Below are positions 9,826 to 19,789 of a stretch of 64,000 nt of DNA, piece after piece. Both the position numbers and the translations under genes were made by a program. Source of the DNA: Marinobacter nauticus (GTDB lineage Bacteria > Pseudomonadota > Gammaproteobacteria > Pseudomonadales > Oleiphilaceae); the NCBI RefSeq assembly GCF_003634635.1, contig NZ_RBJB01000002.1, forward strand, positions 496,001 to 560,000. Direction: 5' to 3'. The notes under the pieces are model-generated. The model searched no databases, had not been told where the DNA came from, and was given only the letters and a program-made list of their open reading frames with translations. Within the stretch, counting starts at the first letter, position 1; each line of letters begins with the position of its first letter.

Positions 9826-10920
9826 TCAGAGCTGGCCGAGGACCGGCGTGGTGACTTCTACATCGCCGTTCTGACCGCGATGACGCAGGTAATGGTCCAT
9901 CAGGACGATCGCCATCATGGCCTCGGCGATGGGCGTCGCGCGGATACCTACACAGGGGTCGTGCCGACCAGTGGTGATCACCTCCACCGGGTTGCCGTCT
10001 ACATCAATACCCTTGCCGGGCAACCGCAAGCTTGATGTTGGCTTAAGGGCGATACTGGCAACAATCGGCTGGCCGGAGGAAATGCCGCCCAGTACACCAC
10101 CGGCATTGTTGGAAAGGAAGCCTTCTGGCGTCATCTCATCCCGGTGTTCTGTTCCTTTCTGCTCGATGCAATCAAAACCGGCACCGATCTCCACACCCTT
10201 GACCGCGTTGATGCTCATCAGGGCGTGGGCAAGATCGGCATCCAGACGATCAAAAATCGGCTCACCGAGGCCTGGAGGAACCCCCTCCGCAACCACATTG
10301 ATGCGGGCGCCAATCGAATCCCCTTCCTTACGCAAAGCATCCATGTAGGCTTCCATTTCGGAGACCTTGTCTGCATCCGGACAAAAGAACGGATTCTGGT
10401 GAACCTGCTCCCAATCCAGCTTGTCTGCCTTGATCGGCCCTAACTGGGAAAGATAACCCCGAACTTTGATCCCGAGACGCTGCTCAAGAAACTTCCGGGC
10501 GACGGCGCCGGCAGCAACCCGCATGGCGGTTTCCCTGGCGGAAGAGCGGCCACCCCCACGATAATCCCGGGCACCGTACTTATGGTGATAGGTGTAGTCT
10601 GCGTGGGCCGGGCGGAACTGGGCAGCAATCTTGGAATAGTCCTTGGAACGCTGGTCGGTGTTTTCGATAATCAGACCAATCGGTGTGCCCGTGGTTTTGC
10701 CCTCAAACACACCAGACAGAATCCGAACCTCGTCCGCCTCACGACGCTGGGTCGTATGCCGGGAAGTACCGGGTTTGCGGCGATCCAGGTCCCGCTGCAT
10801 ATCCTCTTCTGACAGCTCCAGGCCCGGAGGGCAACCGTCGATAATGCAGCCCAGGGCCGCGCCGTGACTTTCACCAAAGGTGGTGACGGTGAACAGCTTT
10901 CCGAATGTATTTCCCGACAT
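9826..10920 (-). CDS. aroC: Chorismate synthase
   Basis: AroC makes chorismate from 5-enolpyruvylshikimate-3-phosphate using reduced FMN, the last shared step to aromatic amino acids, folate and ubiquinone. The 364-aa product has the signature segments [38 protein letters not shown] and [17 protein letters not shown]. It follows prmB by 37 bp, the common prmB-aroC order in gammaproteobacteria, and precedes the MFS gene almost directly. Confidence 0.98.
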   Translation of the reverse strand: MSGNTFGKLFTVTTFGESHGAALGCIIDGCPPGLELSEEDMQRDLDRRKPGTSRHTTQRREADEVRILSGVFEGKTTGTPIGLIIENTDQRSKDYSKIAAQFRPAHADYTYHHKYGARDYRGGGRSSARETAMRVAAGAVARKFLEQRLGIKVRGYLSQLGPIKADKLDWEQVHQNPFFCPDADKVSEMEAYMDALRKEGDSIGARINVVAEGVPPGLGEPIFDRLDADLAHALMSINAVKGVEIGAGFDCIEQKGTEHRDEMTPEGFLSNNAGGVLGGISSGQPIVASIALKPTSSLRLPGKGIDVDGNPVEVITTGRHDPCVGIRATPIAEAMMAIVLMDHYLRHRGQNGDVEVTTPVLGQL

Positions 10921-10957
10921 AATTCAGCACTTTATACAGGTTTTGTAATTTACGATC

Positions 10958-11863
10958 TTAGCTTTTTCGGGCCTGCCATTCACGCAGATCCCGGGCAGTG
11001 ACCAGGAATACGCCATCGCCGCCGTTCTCGAATTCCAGCCAGGTTAACGGCAAATCCGGGTAGGCATCATCCATGGCACCCCAGGAGTTGCCAACCTCCA
11101 CAATCAGGAGTCCGTCGTCGGTGAGGTAATCGGCAGCCTGGGCAACTATGCGGTGGGCAATGTCCAGCCCATCGTCTCCGGCAGCCAGGCCCAGTTCGGG
11201 CTCATGGTGATACTCGGCCGGCATGTCTGCAAGGTCTTCCGCATCCACATAAGGCGGATTACTGACGATTACGTCGTAGCGACCTTCAATGTTGTCGAAA
11301 ACATCCGACTGAATCGCGCGTACGCGACCCTCCAGTCCATGAAGTTCAATATTGGACTCAGCTACGGCGAGGGCATCCGCCGAAACATCAGACAGATCCA
11401 CTTCCGCCTCGTCAAAAACCGTCGCCGCGCCAATACCGATACAGCCGCTGCCAGTACACAAATCCAGAATTCGTTGAACCTGCGTAGCGCCCAACCAGGG
11501 CTGAAGACCGTTCTCCAGCAGTTCGCCAATCGGCGAACGGGGAACCAGAACGCGCTCATCAACGTTGAACGGCATCCCCATAAACCAGGCTTCGCCAAGC
11601 AGGTAAGCAATCGGAATACGCTCGTTGACCCGACGCTCTACGCGCTCGAGAATCAGTTCCCGCTCTAAACGGGTCAGTCGCGCATCCAGAAACAGATTGT
11701 TGTTTTCCAGCGGCAGATGCAGGCTGCGCAATACCAGCTGAACGGCCTCATCCCAGACGTTATCAGTGCCATGGCCAAAGTAGATTGGCGAAGCCGCAAA
11801 ACGGGAAACCGTGAACCGAAGCAGGTCACGGATAGAGTGCAGGTCGTCAACGGGACTGGTCAA
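10958..11863 (-). CDS. prmB: Ribosomal protein uL3 N5-glutamine methyltransferase
   Basis: PrmB methylates a glutamine of ribosomal protein L3 with S-adenosylmethionine. The 301-aa protein carries the SAM-binding [12 protein letters not shown] (about 133-144) and the diagnostic NPPY at about 202-205, within [11 protein letters not shown]. PrmA, PrmC and HemK-type enzymes share NPPY, but the length, the N-terminal region and the position directly before aroC favour PrmB. A 75-bp gap separates it from the patatin gene upstream. Confidence 0.95.
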   Translation of the reverse strand: MTSPVDDLHSIRDLLRFTVSRFAASPIYFGHGTDNVWDEAVQLVLRSLHLPLENNNLFLDARLTRLERELILERVERRVNERIPIAYLLGEAWFMGMPFNVDERVLVPRSPIGELLENGLQPWLGATQVQRILDLCTGSGCIGIGAATVFDEAEVDLSDVSADALAVAESNIELHGLEGRVRAIQSDVFDNIEGRYDVIVSNPPYVDAEDLADMPAEYHHEPELGLAAGDDGLDIAHRIVAQAADYLTDDGLLIVEVGNSWGAMDDAYPDLPLTWLEFENGGDGVFLVTARDLREWQARKS

Positions 11864-11938
11864 AACTTAGCTTCCTGGTCTGGCTAATGGTGCGCGGCAT
11901 TATACGCGCATTGCGGCGCGGGCTGCAGCTCTTGTGGC

Positions 11939-13147
11939 TCAGAGAGCCAACGGGCCGGAGCTGCTGCGGCTTTGTTCAAACCGGTCCAGAGCGGCCAACA
12001 TTCGCTCCCGGCCCAGTTGTATCAGCTCCGGGGCCTTGTGATAGTCGTAGCTTCTGCAGGCATTCTTGGGAATGTTAACCAACAGATCCGGTGGGTAGCC
12101 GGCAATCTTGTACTGCACTAACGCGCTTTGCATGGTCTCGATGGTCAGGTTCATTACATCGAATTTGCCAATGCCCAGCTTGTCCCAGTCGATGGTCTCG
12201 TGCTCGTCACGATGTCTGGACCGCCCCGATTCGTCTTCACGCTTTTTCTCGGGCGCCGTCTTTTTTGCCATTTCCCGGCTTATTTTCTGTTCCGGCGACT
12301 CACCGCTCTCGGATTTTCGTGAACCCAAGGTTTTCAGGGTATCCCAATCAAACCAGCGGGACGCCTTTTCGCGAATGGCATCGACCCATTCATCCATATC
12401 GCTACTGGTTTCTTCCGGAGCAAACGCCGCGTCTGGAATGCGCCTTTGTTGGTCATCCTCACCGCTCAGGTTAACGGCCATTACCAGATCTGCATGGGCT
12501 GAGATGGTGGGAATAATAGGCAACGGATTTAGCAGTGCGCCATCCACCAATACCCGGCCGTTGAGCACCAGAGGCGTCACCACGCTGGGTATGGCAATGG
12601 AGGCGCGGATAGCCTGGTCCAGCGGGCCTTCCTGAAACCAGATTTCCTTATGGGCCAGAAGATCTGTTGCTACGGCGGTGTAAGCAATGGGCAGATCCTC
12701 AATACGCGTATCGCCCAGAATATCCCGCACCACAGAAAAGACTTTTTCTCCACGAATAGCGCCGACAGAAGTGAAGGTCACATCCAGCAATCGCAAGACA
12801 TCAAACTGGCCGAGCCCGGTCACCCAGTCCTTGTAGTCTTTCATCTTACCGGCACCGTACATGCCACCGATCAGGGCGCCCATGGAGCAGCCGGAGATGG
12901 CAACGATCTCGTAACCACGCTCCTGAAGGACTTCAATCGCACCGATGTGGGCATAGCCACGGGCGCCGCCGCTACCAAGGGTGAGTGCAACGGTTTTGCC
13001 CTTGCCAGGCAATGGCTCCATGCGCTCGGTACTGGCCGGCGCTGACGCCGCAGAAATACCAGAACTGGTCACTACCGACGTGACGCCGTCCTCCGCGGCT
13101 GCGGTTCTGCCGGACGCCTCCTTTTCCGGGCTATCCTTTTCTGCCAT
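11939..13147 (-). CDS. Patatin-like phospholipase, RssA/NTE type
   Basis: This is a serine acyl hydrolase probably acting on phospholipids or lysophospholipids. The 402-aa protein has the oxyanion glycine loop TLGSGGARGYAHIG (about 57-70), the nucleophile elbow GCSMG with Ser at about 88, and the dyad Asp at about 202 in VDGALLNP. A charged linker follows before the C-terminus. No clear signal peptide is visible, so it is probably cytoplasmic. I chose the ATG at 13147, with GAGG 7 bp upstream and 4 bp after the preceding stop; a longer frame would run into that gene. Confidence 0.88.
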   Translation of the reverse strand: MAEKDSPEKEASGRTAAAEDGVTSVVTSSGISAASAPASTERMEPLPGKGKTVALTLGSGGARGYAHIGAIEVLQERGYEIVAISGCSMGALIGGMYGAGKMKDYKDWVTGLGQFDVLRLLDVTFTSVGAIRGEKVFSVVRDILGDTRIEDLPIAYTAVATDLLAHKEIWFQEGPLDQAIRASIAIPSVVTPLVLNGRVLVDGALLNPLPIIPTISAHADLVMAVNLSGEDDQQRRIPDAAFAPEETSSDMDEWVDAIREKASRWFDWDTLKTLGSRKSESGESPEQKISREMAKKTAPEKKREDESGRSRHRDEHETIDWDKLGIGKFDVMNLTIETMQSALVQYKIAGYPPDLLVNIPKNACRSYDYHKAPELIQLGRERMLAALDRFEQSRSSSGPLAL

Positions 13148-13151
13148 TTCC

Positions 13152-14060
13152 TTACCTCTTGATAACCAGCACCTCAACCCGGTTACCCTGCCGAGTCGGG
13201 TCATTCATCGGGACGGCCGGCCCAACCGGAACAATGCGTATCTGACTCAGCGAAATACCCGTCTTGCCCAGCAGCGCGGCCAGGCTTTCGGCCGCAGCGC
13301 GGGAACGCTCCAAAGCCGCTTCGAGCGGCTCATCCTGCTCGAGATCGGTGAACGAGGCCAGCACCACTTCCGCATCATCGCCAGCCCAGTCATTCAGGGT
13401 TCGCCGATCATCCGCTGACCACTCAAAACGAAACGTCACTCCGCCGGACCAGGGGATCACCAAAGGCCCCTGAATCGGGCCAACTCCAATGGTATACCCG
13501 GGAATGGCCGCACCGAAACCAACATTCAGATGCTCAACCCAGACATACTCTCTCAGGTTGCCTCTTGTCACGGTGTAGACAAGGGTCAACCACTGCTGTC
13601 CGTCCTCTGCCGTTGTGGCGGCAACCAGGTAATCCTGAGTGGCGTCCCGCCCCAGAAGGCGGGATTGCTGGAAAATCTGGTTGGCCCAGACATTACTGCG
13701 GCCACAGGCGATGCCGGCACACTCAAATAGAATTTTCGCACCACCGGCAGACAATTGCTGGTAGTAATGGGCCCGCGCAGCCTGACGATTCGCATCCCTG
13801 GAGATTTCAAACAGCTGGCCCTGCCCCTGCACCGGCAAACGAGCCATGGTCTCGGAGCGGATTTCATCACGGATTTCCCGAACCGGACTAAAAAGCACCA
13901 GATGGCCAGCAGACTGTATCTCGACCGTGGATTCAAGCGTTGACTGCGGAAAAGGGGCTGGCGCGTCTTCAGGCCACGCCGCCATTGCAGGAATGGTAAA
14001 ACATAACCATACAAGGCCGGCCAGCGCACCGACCATCGAGGAATTACCACGATCAATCAT
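13152..14060 (-). CDS. DUF4892-like secreted protein with OmpA-like C-terminus
   Basis: A 302-aa exported protein. Residues 1 to about 28 form a signal peptide ending AMA. The middle part (GHLVLFSPVREIRDEIRSE onward, with two Cys in CAGIACG) resembles the DUF4892 family. The end (LLGKTGISLSQIRIVPVG, RQGNRVEVLVIKR) resembles an OmpA-type peptidoglycan-binding fold. It is likely a periplasmic or outer-membrane-associated protein of unknown role. The ATG at 14060 overlaps the hydrolase stop by 8 bp; a TTG at 14090 would overlap more and lacks support. The patatin gene follows after 4 bp. Confidence 0.75.
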   Translation of the reverse strand: MIDRGNSSMVGALAGLVWLCFTIPAMAAWPEDAPAPFPQSTLESTVEIQSAGHLVLFSPVREIRDEIRSETMARLPVQGQGQLFEISRDANRQAARAHYYQQLSAGGAKILFECAGIACGRSNVWANQIFQQSRLLGRDATQDYLVAATTAEDGQQWLTLVYTVTRGNLREYVWVEHLNVGFGAAIPGYTIGVGPIQGPLVIPWSGGVTFRFEWSADDRRTLNDWAGDDAEVVLASFTDLEQDEPLEAALERSRAAAESLAALLGKTGISLSQIRIVPVGPAVPMNDPTRQGNRVEVLVIKR

Positions 14061-14973
14061 GTAAGAGAAACCTGTTAATCGCTTCGGCAACGGGAGTCAC
14101 CTCCCCGTCAAGATGACAATGATGCCCACCGGGCACATCGACTGTTTCAAGGTTGGGGACCAGATCGGCACGACTATCGAGCCCGCCGCGGGAAACCAGC
14201 AACCCTTCTTCTGCCCTTACGAATAAAGAGGGTGTCTGGATGGCAGACAAAGACGCCCTCACCTGTTCTTCGGTCATCATCAGCGGTGTCGGGTGGCGTA
14301 AACGGGCATCCGTGCGCCATATAAACCCGCCAGTTTCCGTGCGCATGTTTCTGGGCACCAGCGTTCTTGCCGCCTCGGGGCTCAGGGGGCTCAGCCCGCC
14401 CTCACGGATTCGGGCCGCGCTCTGAATATCCGGATAGACCGCCGGAGCAGCCGAACCAGCCCTGCGTTTCTGTAATGCCCGCCGCAACTGGGGGATCGTC
14501 TCACGTGCTGGCCGACTGAGCGCGCCCAGACTGTCAATCATCACCAGTCTGCGCACCCGTTCCGGGAATGCGGCGGCGTAAAGTGCGCAGACAATCCCGC
14601 CGAGAGAATGCCCCACAAGATCCAGAGGGTAACGTTCGCTTTCAGGAAAATGCCGTTCCACCAGTTCGGATAGATCCCCGACGTAGTCCATCAGCCAATA
14701 GCTGTAACCCGGTGGCCGGTGGCCCGAGTGTCCGTGCCCTGCCATATCCACCGCATGTACCGTGGTGTTCTCGGCCAACAACGGCGCCAGTCGGGCAAAA
14801 GACATGGCGTTGTCGAGCCAGCCGTGCAGAAGGATTGCAGGTGGTCGTGAGCTTTCCTCGCTGGAGCTCGGCCAGGTCAGACCCGAAAGAGTTATGTTAT
14901 CCAGGGGCCAGTGCATTTCATGGCAGCCGGCCTGTGGTTCTGGAACGCTACCGGGCAACGAGGTCTCCGTCAT
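14053..14973 (-). CDS. Alpha/beta-fold hydrolase
   Basis: A 306-aa hydrolase of the alpha/beta-fold superfamily. Visible motifs are the oxyanion region LLHGWLDNAMSF (about 49-59), the nucleophile elbow GHSLGG with Ser at about 123, and a C-terminal catalytic His in PGGHHCHLDGE. It has no signal peptide. The substrate cannot be read from sequence; esterase or epoxide-hydrolase-like chemistry is possible. It lies 11 bp after pilZ and overlaps the next gene by 8 bp, suggesting translational coupling. Confidence 0.88.
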   Translation of the reverse strand: MTETSLPGSVPEPQAGCHEMHWPLDNITLSGLTWPSSSEESSRPPAILLHGWLDNAMSFARLAPLLAENTTVHAVDMAGHGHSGHRPPGYSYWLMDYVGDLSELVERHFPESERYPLDLVGHSLGGIVCALYAAAFPERVRRLVMIDSLGALSRPARETIPQLRRALQKRRAGSAAPAVYPDIQSAARIREGGLSPLSPEAARTLVPRNMRTETGGFIWRTDARLRHPTPLMMTEEQVRASLSAIQTPSLFVRAEEGLLVSRGGLDSRADLVPNLETVDVPGGHHCHLDGEVTPVAEAINRFLLHD

Positions 14974-14985
14974 TCGGTAGCGGCC

Positions 14986-15336
14986 TTACATGGTGTGGGT
15001 GGGACGATCGGAACTCAGCGAGCCGGCCAGGTAGGATTCAATCTTGGTGCGGGCAGTTTCGTCATCGCCATTGAACTGCACGCCAATGCCTGCGGCCCGG
15101 TTTCCCTGAGCACCCTTGGGGGTAATCCAGATCACCTTGCCAGCCACCGGAATTTTCTCCGGCTCATCCATCAGGTTGAGCAGCAGAAACACCTCATCGC
15201 CCAGCTGATATTGCTTCTGGGTAGGAATAAACAGGCCTCCCTGGCGGATATAGGGCATGTACGCCGCATAGAGAACCGCCTTGTCCTTGATCGTCAGGGT
15301 TAGAATACCGCTGCGTGCTCCGAATCCGGGCCCCAT
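14986..15336 (-). CDS. pilZ: Type IV pilus assembly protein PilZ
   Basis: A 116-aa PilZ-domain protein. From the segment GILTLTIKDKAVLYAAYMP through YLAGSLSSDRPTHTM I recognise it as an ortholog of Pseudomonas PilZ, which is needed for pilus biogenesis together with FimX and PilB. Like PilZ itself it appears to lack the RxxxR and D/NxSxxG c-di-GMP-binding residues of canonical PilZ domains. It follows holB by 65 bp, the conserved holB-pilZ order. Confidence 0.95.
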   Translation of the reverse strand: MGPGFGARSGILTLTIKDKAVLYAAYMPYIRQGGLFIPTQKQYQLGDEVFLLLNLMDEPEKIPVAGKVIWITPKGAQGNRAAGIGVQFNGDDETARTKIESYLAGSLSSDRPTHTM

Positions 15337-15401
15337 ATCAAATACCTTTTACGCAAATTTACTGATATTTCGCAATGATAGCAGTTGATCCTGAACAACG
15401 C

Positions 15402-16433
15402 TCACGTTGTCTGCCGCTTCCGGGGCATCAACTCCCGCCAGGCCAGTAGAAGCTGAGTGGCCTCAAGCTCCGGGCTTGCGTTATATACGCCCGCACTCCG
15501 GCTTTCCCGAACCCGCTCCAGCAATTGATGAGCGCGCCACGGCGGGTTGGATCTGGCCAGATAGCCCAACATGTCTGCTGCCTCCGGGTCCTGAACTTCG
15601 CCCCCGGCACCACAACGGGCCAGGTCCGCGGCCCAGCTTTCAAACAGCCATAATGTATCGTCCAGTCCCAGCGTTTTGAAGCGGCGGGCGGCGTCTCCTA
15701 CCGTCATCTGGCCTTTCATGAACTGTCGAAATGCCTCGAAGGCCTCATCCCTCTGCGCAAGAAACTCGCCAGTGGCATACTCCAGCGCCAGCCTGGGAGC
15801 ATTACCCGCCAGCATCAGGCTTTTGGCCAGAGTGTCCGGCGACGGGCGGATGGATTCCTCCAACTCGGATACCCGGGCAGACAGCCATCGCCCGGCATCC
15901 TCGGCATCAGGTAACGGTATTGTCAGGGCCTGGCAGCGGGATCGTATGGTGGGAAGTACCGGCCGCCCGGATTCCTGGAGCAGCAACAGGGTCACATCCG
16001 GCAAAGGCTCTTCCAGAGTTTTCAGCAATGCGTTGGCGGCGTTGATGTTGAGCTGATCCGCCCGGTCGACTATGGCCACCTTGCGGTGTGCAACCTGTGG
16101 CGAGGCCACGGCAAACGTCGACAGCGCGCGGATCTGGTCCACCTTTACCATCCGGGACTTTTCCGGTGAATACACCCGGACATCGGGATGACTGTTCGCC
16201 GCGATCAACTGACACTGACGACACTGACCGCACGCTATCGGTGCTCCGTTGTCTAGCCCGACCTGCTGGTCGCACAACAGCAGCCCAGCGACGGCTTCTG
16301 CCCACGCCCTTTTCCCCACGCCCTGCTCACCAACGACCAGCAGCGCGTGAGGCAACCGATCCTGGGCAAGGCGTTGCTGCACCGTGCTCCAGGCGCGGCC
16401 GAGCCAGGGCATGTCCTTCGCGATATCAGTCAT
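15402..16433 (-). CDS. holB: DNA polymerase III subunit delta prime
   Basis: HolB is part of the clamp loader that places the beta clamp on DNA. The 343-aa protein has the degenerate P-loop GEQGVGKRAWAE, a zinc module with CGQCRQC, and the DnaX-like LLKTLEEP and SRCQ segments. The start overlaps the end of the transglutaminase gene by 8 bp (ATGACTGA). In relatives such as Pseudomonas the gene upstream is tmk; here that position is taken by the DUF58-TgpA pair. Confidence 0.95.
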   Translation of the reverse strand: MTDIAKDMPWLGRAWSTVQQRLAQDRLPHALLVVGEQGVGKRAWAEAVAGLLLCDQQVGLDNGAPIACGQCRQCQLIAANSHPDVRVYSPEKSRMVKVDQIRALSTFAVASPQVAHRKVAIVDRADQLNINAANALLKTLEEPLPDVTLLLLQESGRPVLPTIRSRCQALTIPLPDAEDAGRWLSARVSELEESIRPSPDTLAKSLMLAGNAPRLALEYATGEFLAQRDEAFEAFRQFMKGQMTVGDAARRFKTLGLDDTLWLFESWAADLARCGAGGEVQDPEAADMLGYLARSNPPWRAHQLLERVRESRSAGVYNASPELEATQLLLAWRELMPRKRQTT

Positions 16434-18516
16434 GTCGGAACGTCCGTGAAGCGGGTTCAGGTTTACGACGGAGCTGTCGTTTCATCGTTTTCAATAGCCG
16501 GGTAAGCCTGCGCGCTTCGTGCGCGGAAGCTTCCTGTGTTGAGGCCGTATAGTAATGGCTGTTTACCGCCCGGGCAAAGAGACGGGCCGAAGATTCAACC
16601 TCCGGGCGCGCATCCGCCAGGCGTTCTGCCAGCGTCGCAGGGGTTTCACCGGTACGGACCGGCACGCCAACCTGTTCGCACAGCCGATGCCAGGCCAACA
16701 CCACCCGACCGAATGCATCCTTGCGGGCGCCGCGGCGAATCGAAAGAGCCGAGACAATACCTGCGATCAGCAGGGTGAAGCCAACCACTCCGGCCGTCAG
16801 GTAGCCAAGTTCCTTGAGCCCGAAATTGCCCGGCAACCGGGACATCAGATCCATCTGACTCTGCCCCTGGTAACCTACCACCCATCGCTGCCAGTGATAA
16901 TTGATGCGATCGAGCTGGAGCGACGCCCATTGCAGGATCGCGACATCACCGTAGCGCTGCGGCGAGGTCAAATCATTTTCCAGGAACGAGCCCTCATCGG
17001 CCACCGCATCCCGCAATCCGGATTCAATCCTGCTTGGCGCAATGGCAGCTGTCGGGTCCACCCTCACCCAGCCCTGGCCTTCCAGCCACACCTCCACCCA
17101 GGCGTGGGCATCGTACTGACGGACAATGAGGTAATCTCCGCCCGCCCCGGCGTCGCCGCCCTGATAGCCGACCACAATTCGGGCAGGAATCCCGGCGGCC
17201 CGGAAGACAAAGGTCGCCGCACCGGCATAGTGGGCACAAAAGCCCCGTTTTTCATCAAACAACAGCGCATCAACACCGTCGTCTGGCATGGTGGGCGGGC
17301 GCAACGTATAAAAATAGGCTTGCTCCCGAAAACGGCGGAGCAACGTGTTGACGACTTCCCAATGGGACAGATCTTGAGATAGTTCTCGTGCCAGCTCCCG
17401 GGCCCGGGGGTTCCCGGATGGAGGAAGCTGGAGATAGCGCCGGGTTTCTGCCGGGGAAAGGACTTCAGCCGGCGCTGGCACAGCGGAAACCCGGGCCAGG
17501 CGATAACGCACCGGGCTGTCGGCGGGGCGCTGAAAGCGGAACAAATCCTCCGGCGTACTTACCACGTTGCCCGAGACGGCTACCGAGTTATCAAGAGCAA
17601 ACGCCCACCGCTGGTCTGTTGGCTCCAGCAGGATATCGTATTCATTACTTCGCAACGGCCCGACACCACCGTCGTTGTCTACCCTGGCTGGCCGCCGGAA
17701 ACCGTCGGGGTCGCTCTGGCGCCAGGTCTCATCATCCAGATAATCGAGAATCAGACCCCGCCAGTAACGCTCCCGATATGGTGGCGACTCGCCCCCGAAG
17801 GTTACCCGGAACGCCCTTTCACTACTCTGGGCCAGATTGGAAATGTCGCCTGGTCGCATGGTATCGGAAATCCCGCTGCGGGCCTGACCGGACACCAACG
17901 GAACACTCCAGAGCGGCGCCATCCGTGGGAAAAAGACAAACAGCAGGACAACCACTGGCAGGGTTTTCAGTAGCAGCACACCCAGGCGCTTCCAGCCAGC
18001 CCTCAGGCTGCCGGGTAGATCCGGTGCATTGAGAATCTGAAGGCCCACCATCAGGCACCCAATGGCGGCGAACGTCAGCAATGCCCAGGCAATGTCCTGT
18101 TTGAACAGGAAGTTCACGGCCGCAAGATAAACCTGAATAAAAAACAGCACATAGAAATCCCTGGCGGACCGGGTTTCGAGCCATTTCAACCCAACGGCCA
18201 ACACAAAGAACGACGCGGCGGTATCCACGGTGAATCGCCCCTGCACGGTGGCCGCATAAACACCAATCAAAGTCACCATGATTCCTGTGCGCAGCAGCCG
18301 CCCTGGCAGTTTCACCCGGCCCTTTTGTGCCAACCAGCGCCAGCTTGCCAGCACAGCGCAGGCCGCGATGAGCCACCAGGGCAGGCGATCCCATTGGGGA
18401 ACCAGGAGCAGTGCAAAACTGGCAATCAACCACAAAAGCGCGTTACCGGGGATGGCTTCGATGGGCGCCTGTTCTGCCGGTTTTGCGGAGAAAACTCTGG
18501 CTATGGTCAATCTCAT
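16426..18516 (-). CDS. tgpA: TgpA-type membrane transglutaminase (DUF3488)
   Basis: TgpA of Pseudomonas aeruginosa is an essential inner-membrane protein with a periplasmic transglutaminase domain. This 696-aa protein has about six N-terminal membrane helices (residues 25-200), a periplasmic domain with the catalytic triad C427 (KRGFCAHYAG), H471 (YDAHAW) and D487 (VRVDPTAA), one more helix near 605-625, and a cytoplasmic tail. The start is the ATG at 18516, which overlaps the DUF58 stop by 4 bp (ATGA). DUF58 and TgpA proteins usually occur with a MoxR ATPase, which is absent beside them here. Confidence 0.93.
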   Translation of the reverse strand: MRLTIARVFSAKPAEQAPIEAIPGNALLWLIASFALLLVPQWDRLPWWLIAACAVLASWRWLAQKGRVKLPGRLLRTGIMVTLIGVYAATVQGRFTVDTAASFFVLAVGLKWLETRSARDFYVLFFIQVYLAAVNFLFKQDIAWALLTFAAIGCLMVGLQILNAPDLPGSLRAGWKRLGVLLLKTLPVVVLLFVFFPRMAPLWSVPLVSGQARSGISDTMRPGDISNLAQSSERAFRVTFGGESPPYRERYWRGLILDYLDDETWRQSDPDGFRRPARVDNDGGVGPLRSNEYDILLEPTDQRWAFALDNSVAVSGNVVSTPEDLFRFQRPADSPVRYRLARVSAVPAPAEVLSPAETRRYLQLPPSGNPRARELARELSQDLSHWEVVNTLLRRFREQAYFYTLRPPTMPDDGVDALLFDEKRGFCAHYAGAATFVFRAAGIPARIVVGYQGGDAGAGGDYLIVRQYDAHAWVEVWLEGQGWVRVDPTAAIAPSRIESGLRDAVADEGSFLENDLTSPQRYGDVAILQWASLQLDRINYHWQRWVVGYQGQSQMDLMSRLPGNFGLKELGYLTAGVVGFTLLIAGIVSALSIRRGARKDAFGRVVLAWHRLCEQVGVPVRTGETPATLAERLADARPEVESSARLFARAVNSHYYTASTQEASAHEARRLTRLLKTMKRQLRRKPEPASRTFRHD

Positions 18517-19535
18517 CCAGATACTCCCGCTTTCGCATTCTCGGCCTGACGGGTACCAAAAGGCTGACCATCTGGATCCCTCGGCGGTTGCTCGCCCCAC
18601 ACCGCTAGCGCACGCAGACAACGCTCTCCATGCAGTGAACCACTATCCGGCTCTATGGTATCGCCGGGCAAACTGAGACCAAACCTTGCATTCTTCTGTA
18701 CCCGGTCCGCCACCATCCAGGCCAGATAACTCAGCCGCAACTCGGCATCAACGCCAGGAAACGCCTGGAAATCCAGCCAGTGCGGACTGCCTTGCTCTCC
18801 CTGCCAGTCGGCCACAATCATCTGGCCTGTGCGGGCAAAGCGTTTCCACATGACCCGCTGACTCATATCGCCTTCACGCCAGGGACGAAGGTCGGCATTG
18901 TCCTGGCCGGCCAAAGGCGCAGACGACGCGGCTTCGCTACCATCCTGCACGGTCCCGGCAGCATCGGGTGCCGGTAGAGGCCTGGGAAAGGCCACTCCGG
19001 CAGACGAAGGACGCAACCATGACCAGGCCTTTAACAGCCCGAACGGAAAACGGGTTTCGATACGGATCCGATCCGGACGAAGATAGCCGCGATGGGCAGA
19101 CGGCACTGGCAGCACCACGTCCCGGGATTCACCCGGCGATACATGCACGCTCTCAACCGATGAATCCTCAACCGACAGGCTCAGGCCAAGGCCTGGGTAC
19201 TTGCCTGCAGTTACCCGCAGCACAAACGGAATGTCATCACCCGCCCGACCTTCACCGGGACGGACCAGGGCAACAGAAAGACCGGACAGATTTCTGTGGG
19301 TCTGGTGCATGGCCCCCACAAACAAGGCTCCGAGAATAAACGTAAGCAGATAGATAAGGCTGTTCTGGTAATTGATTCCGGTAATCAGCATAACCAACAG
19401 CAACAAGCCGTACACCACGCCGGCCGCGGTGGGCAGAATGAAGATGTTCTTCTGGCTGAGGGTCTGGCTGTCTGCTCTCGGGATTCGGCGATTGATCCAT
19501 CGTCGCCAACGGGCGTTTAAAGAGTTTCGCATCAT
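18513..19535 (-). CDS. DUF58 domain membrane protein
   Basis: A 340-aa protein with two membrane helices near the N-terminus (about 33-75) and a C-terminal DUF58 domain showing the hallmark RPWREGDMSQRVMWKRFART. DUF58 proteins are VWA-like partners of MoxR ATPases and TgpA transglutaminases. Two start codons stand side by side (ATGATG); the AGGAG site fits the second, at 19532, slightly better. It heads the long minus-strand gene string, 4 bp coupled to tgpA. No MoxR gene precedes it. The next gene upstream is divergent. Confidence 0.88.
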   Translation of the reverse strand: MMRNSLNARWRRWINRRIPRADSQTLSQKNIFILPTAAGVVYGLLLLVMLITGINYQNSLIYLLTFILGALFVGAMHQTHRNLSGLSVALVRPGEGRAGDDIPFVLRVTAGKYPGLGLSLSVEDSSVESVHVSPGESRDVVLPVPSAHRGYLRPDRIRIETRFPFGLLKAWSWLRPSSAGVAFPRPLPAPDAAGTVQDGSEAASSAPLAGQDNADLRPWREGDMSQRVMWKRFARTGQMIVADWQGEQGSPHWLDFQAFPGVDAELRLSYLAWMVADRVQKNARFGLSLPGDTIEPDSGSLHGERCLRALAVWGEQPPRDPDGQPFGTRQAENAKAGVSG

Positions 19536-19674
19536 GCTCCTGCGACTGGGTTCAGGCCCAAAAGTTCATGGAATGTGGTTGCCAGTAATCCGGACATAAA
19601 ACCATAAAAATAATGGTTCCTTAACTATTTACCCTCGAGCACCGGATTCTGATCACACACCAGGCACTTTACGG

Positions 19675-19703
19675 TTGAAAAACTGTCGGACAAACCGAAT
19701 ACT
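19675..19703 (+). promoter_or_regulatory. Putative sigma-70 promoter
   Basis: TTGAAA (19675-19680) and AATACT (19698-19703) are separated by 17 bp, upstream of the secreted protein gene at 19790. The spacing is ideal and the hexamers are fair. It lies in the divergent gap between the DUF58 gene and that gene. Confidence 0.4.
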
Positions 19704-19789
19704 GAAAAGTGATAGTATGAAGCGTATTGACTGAAGCAGTACACTCAGCAGCGCCTCTTTTGAACCGATTCAGCATGAGGCATTCACAA

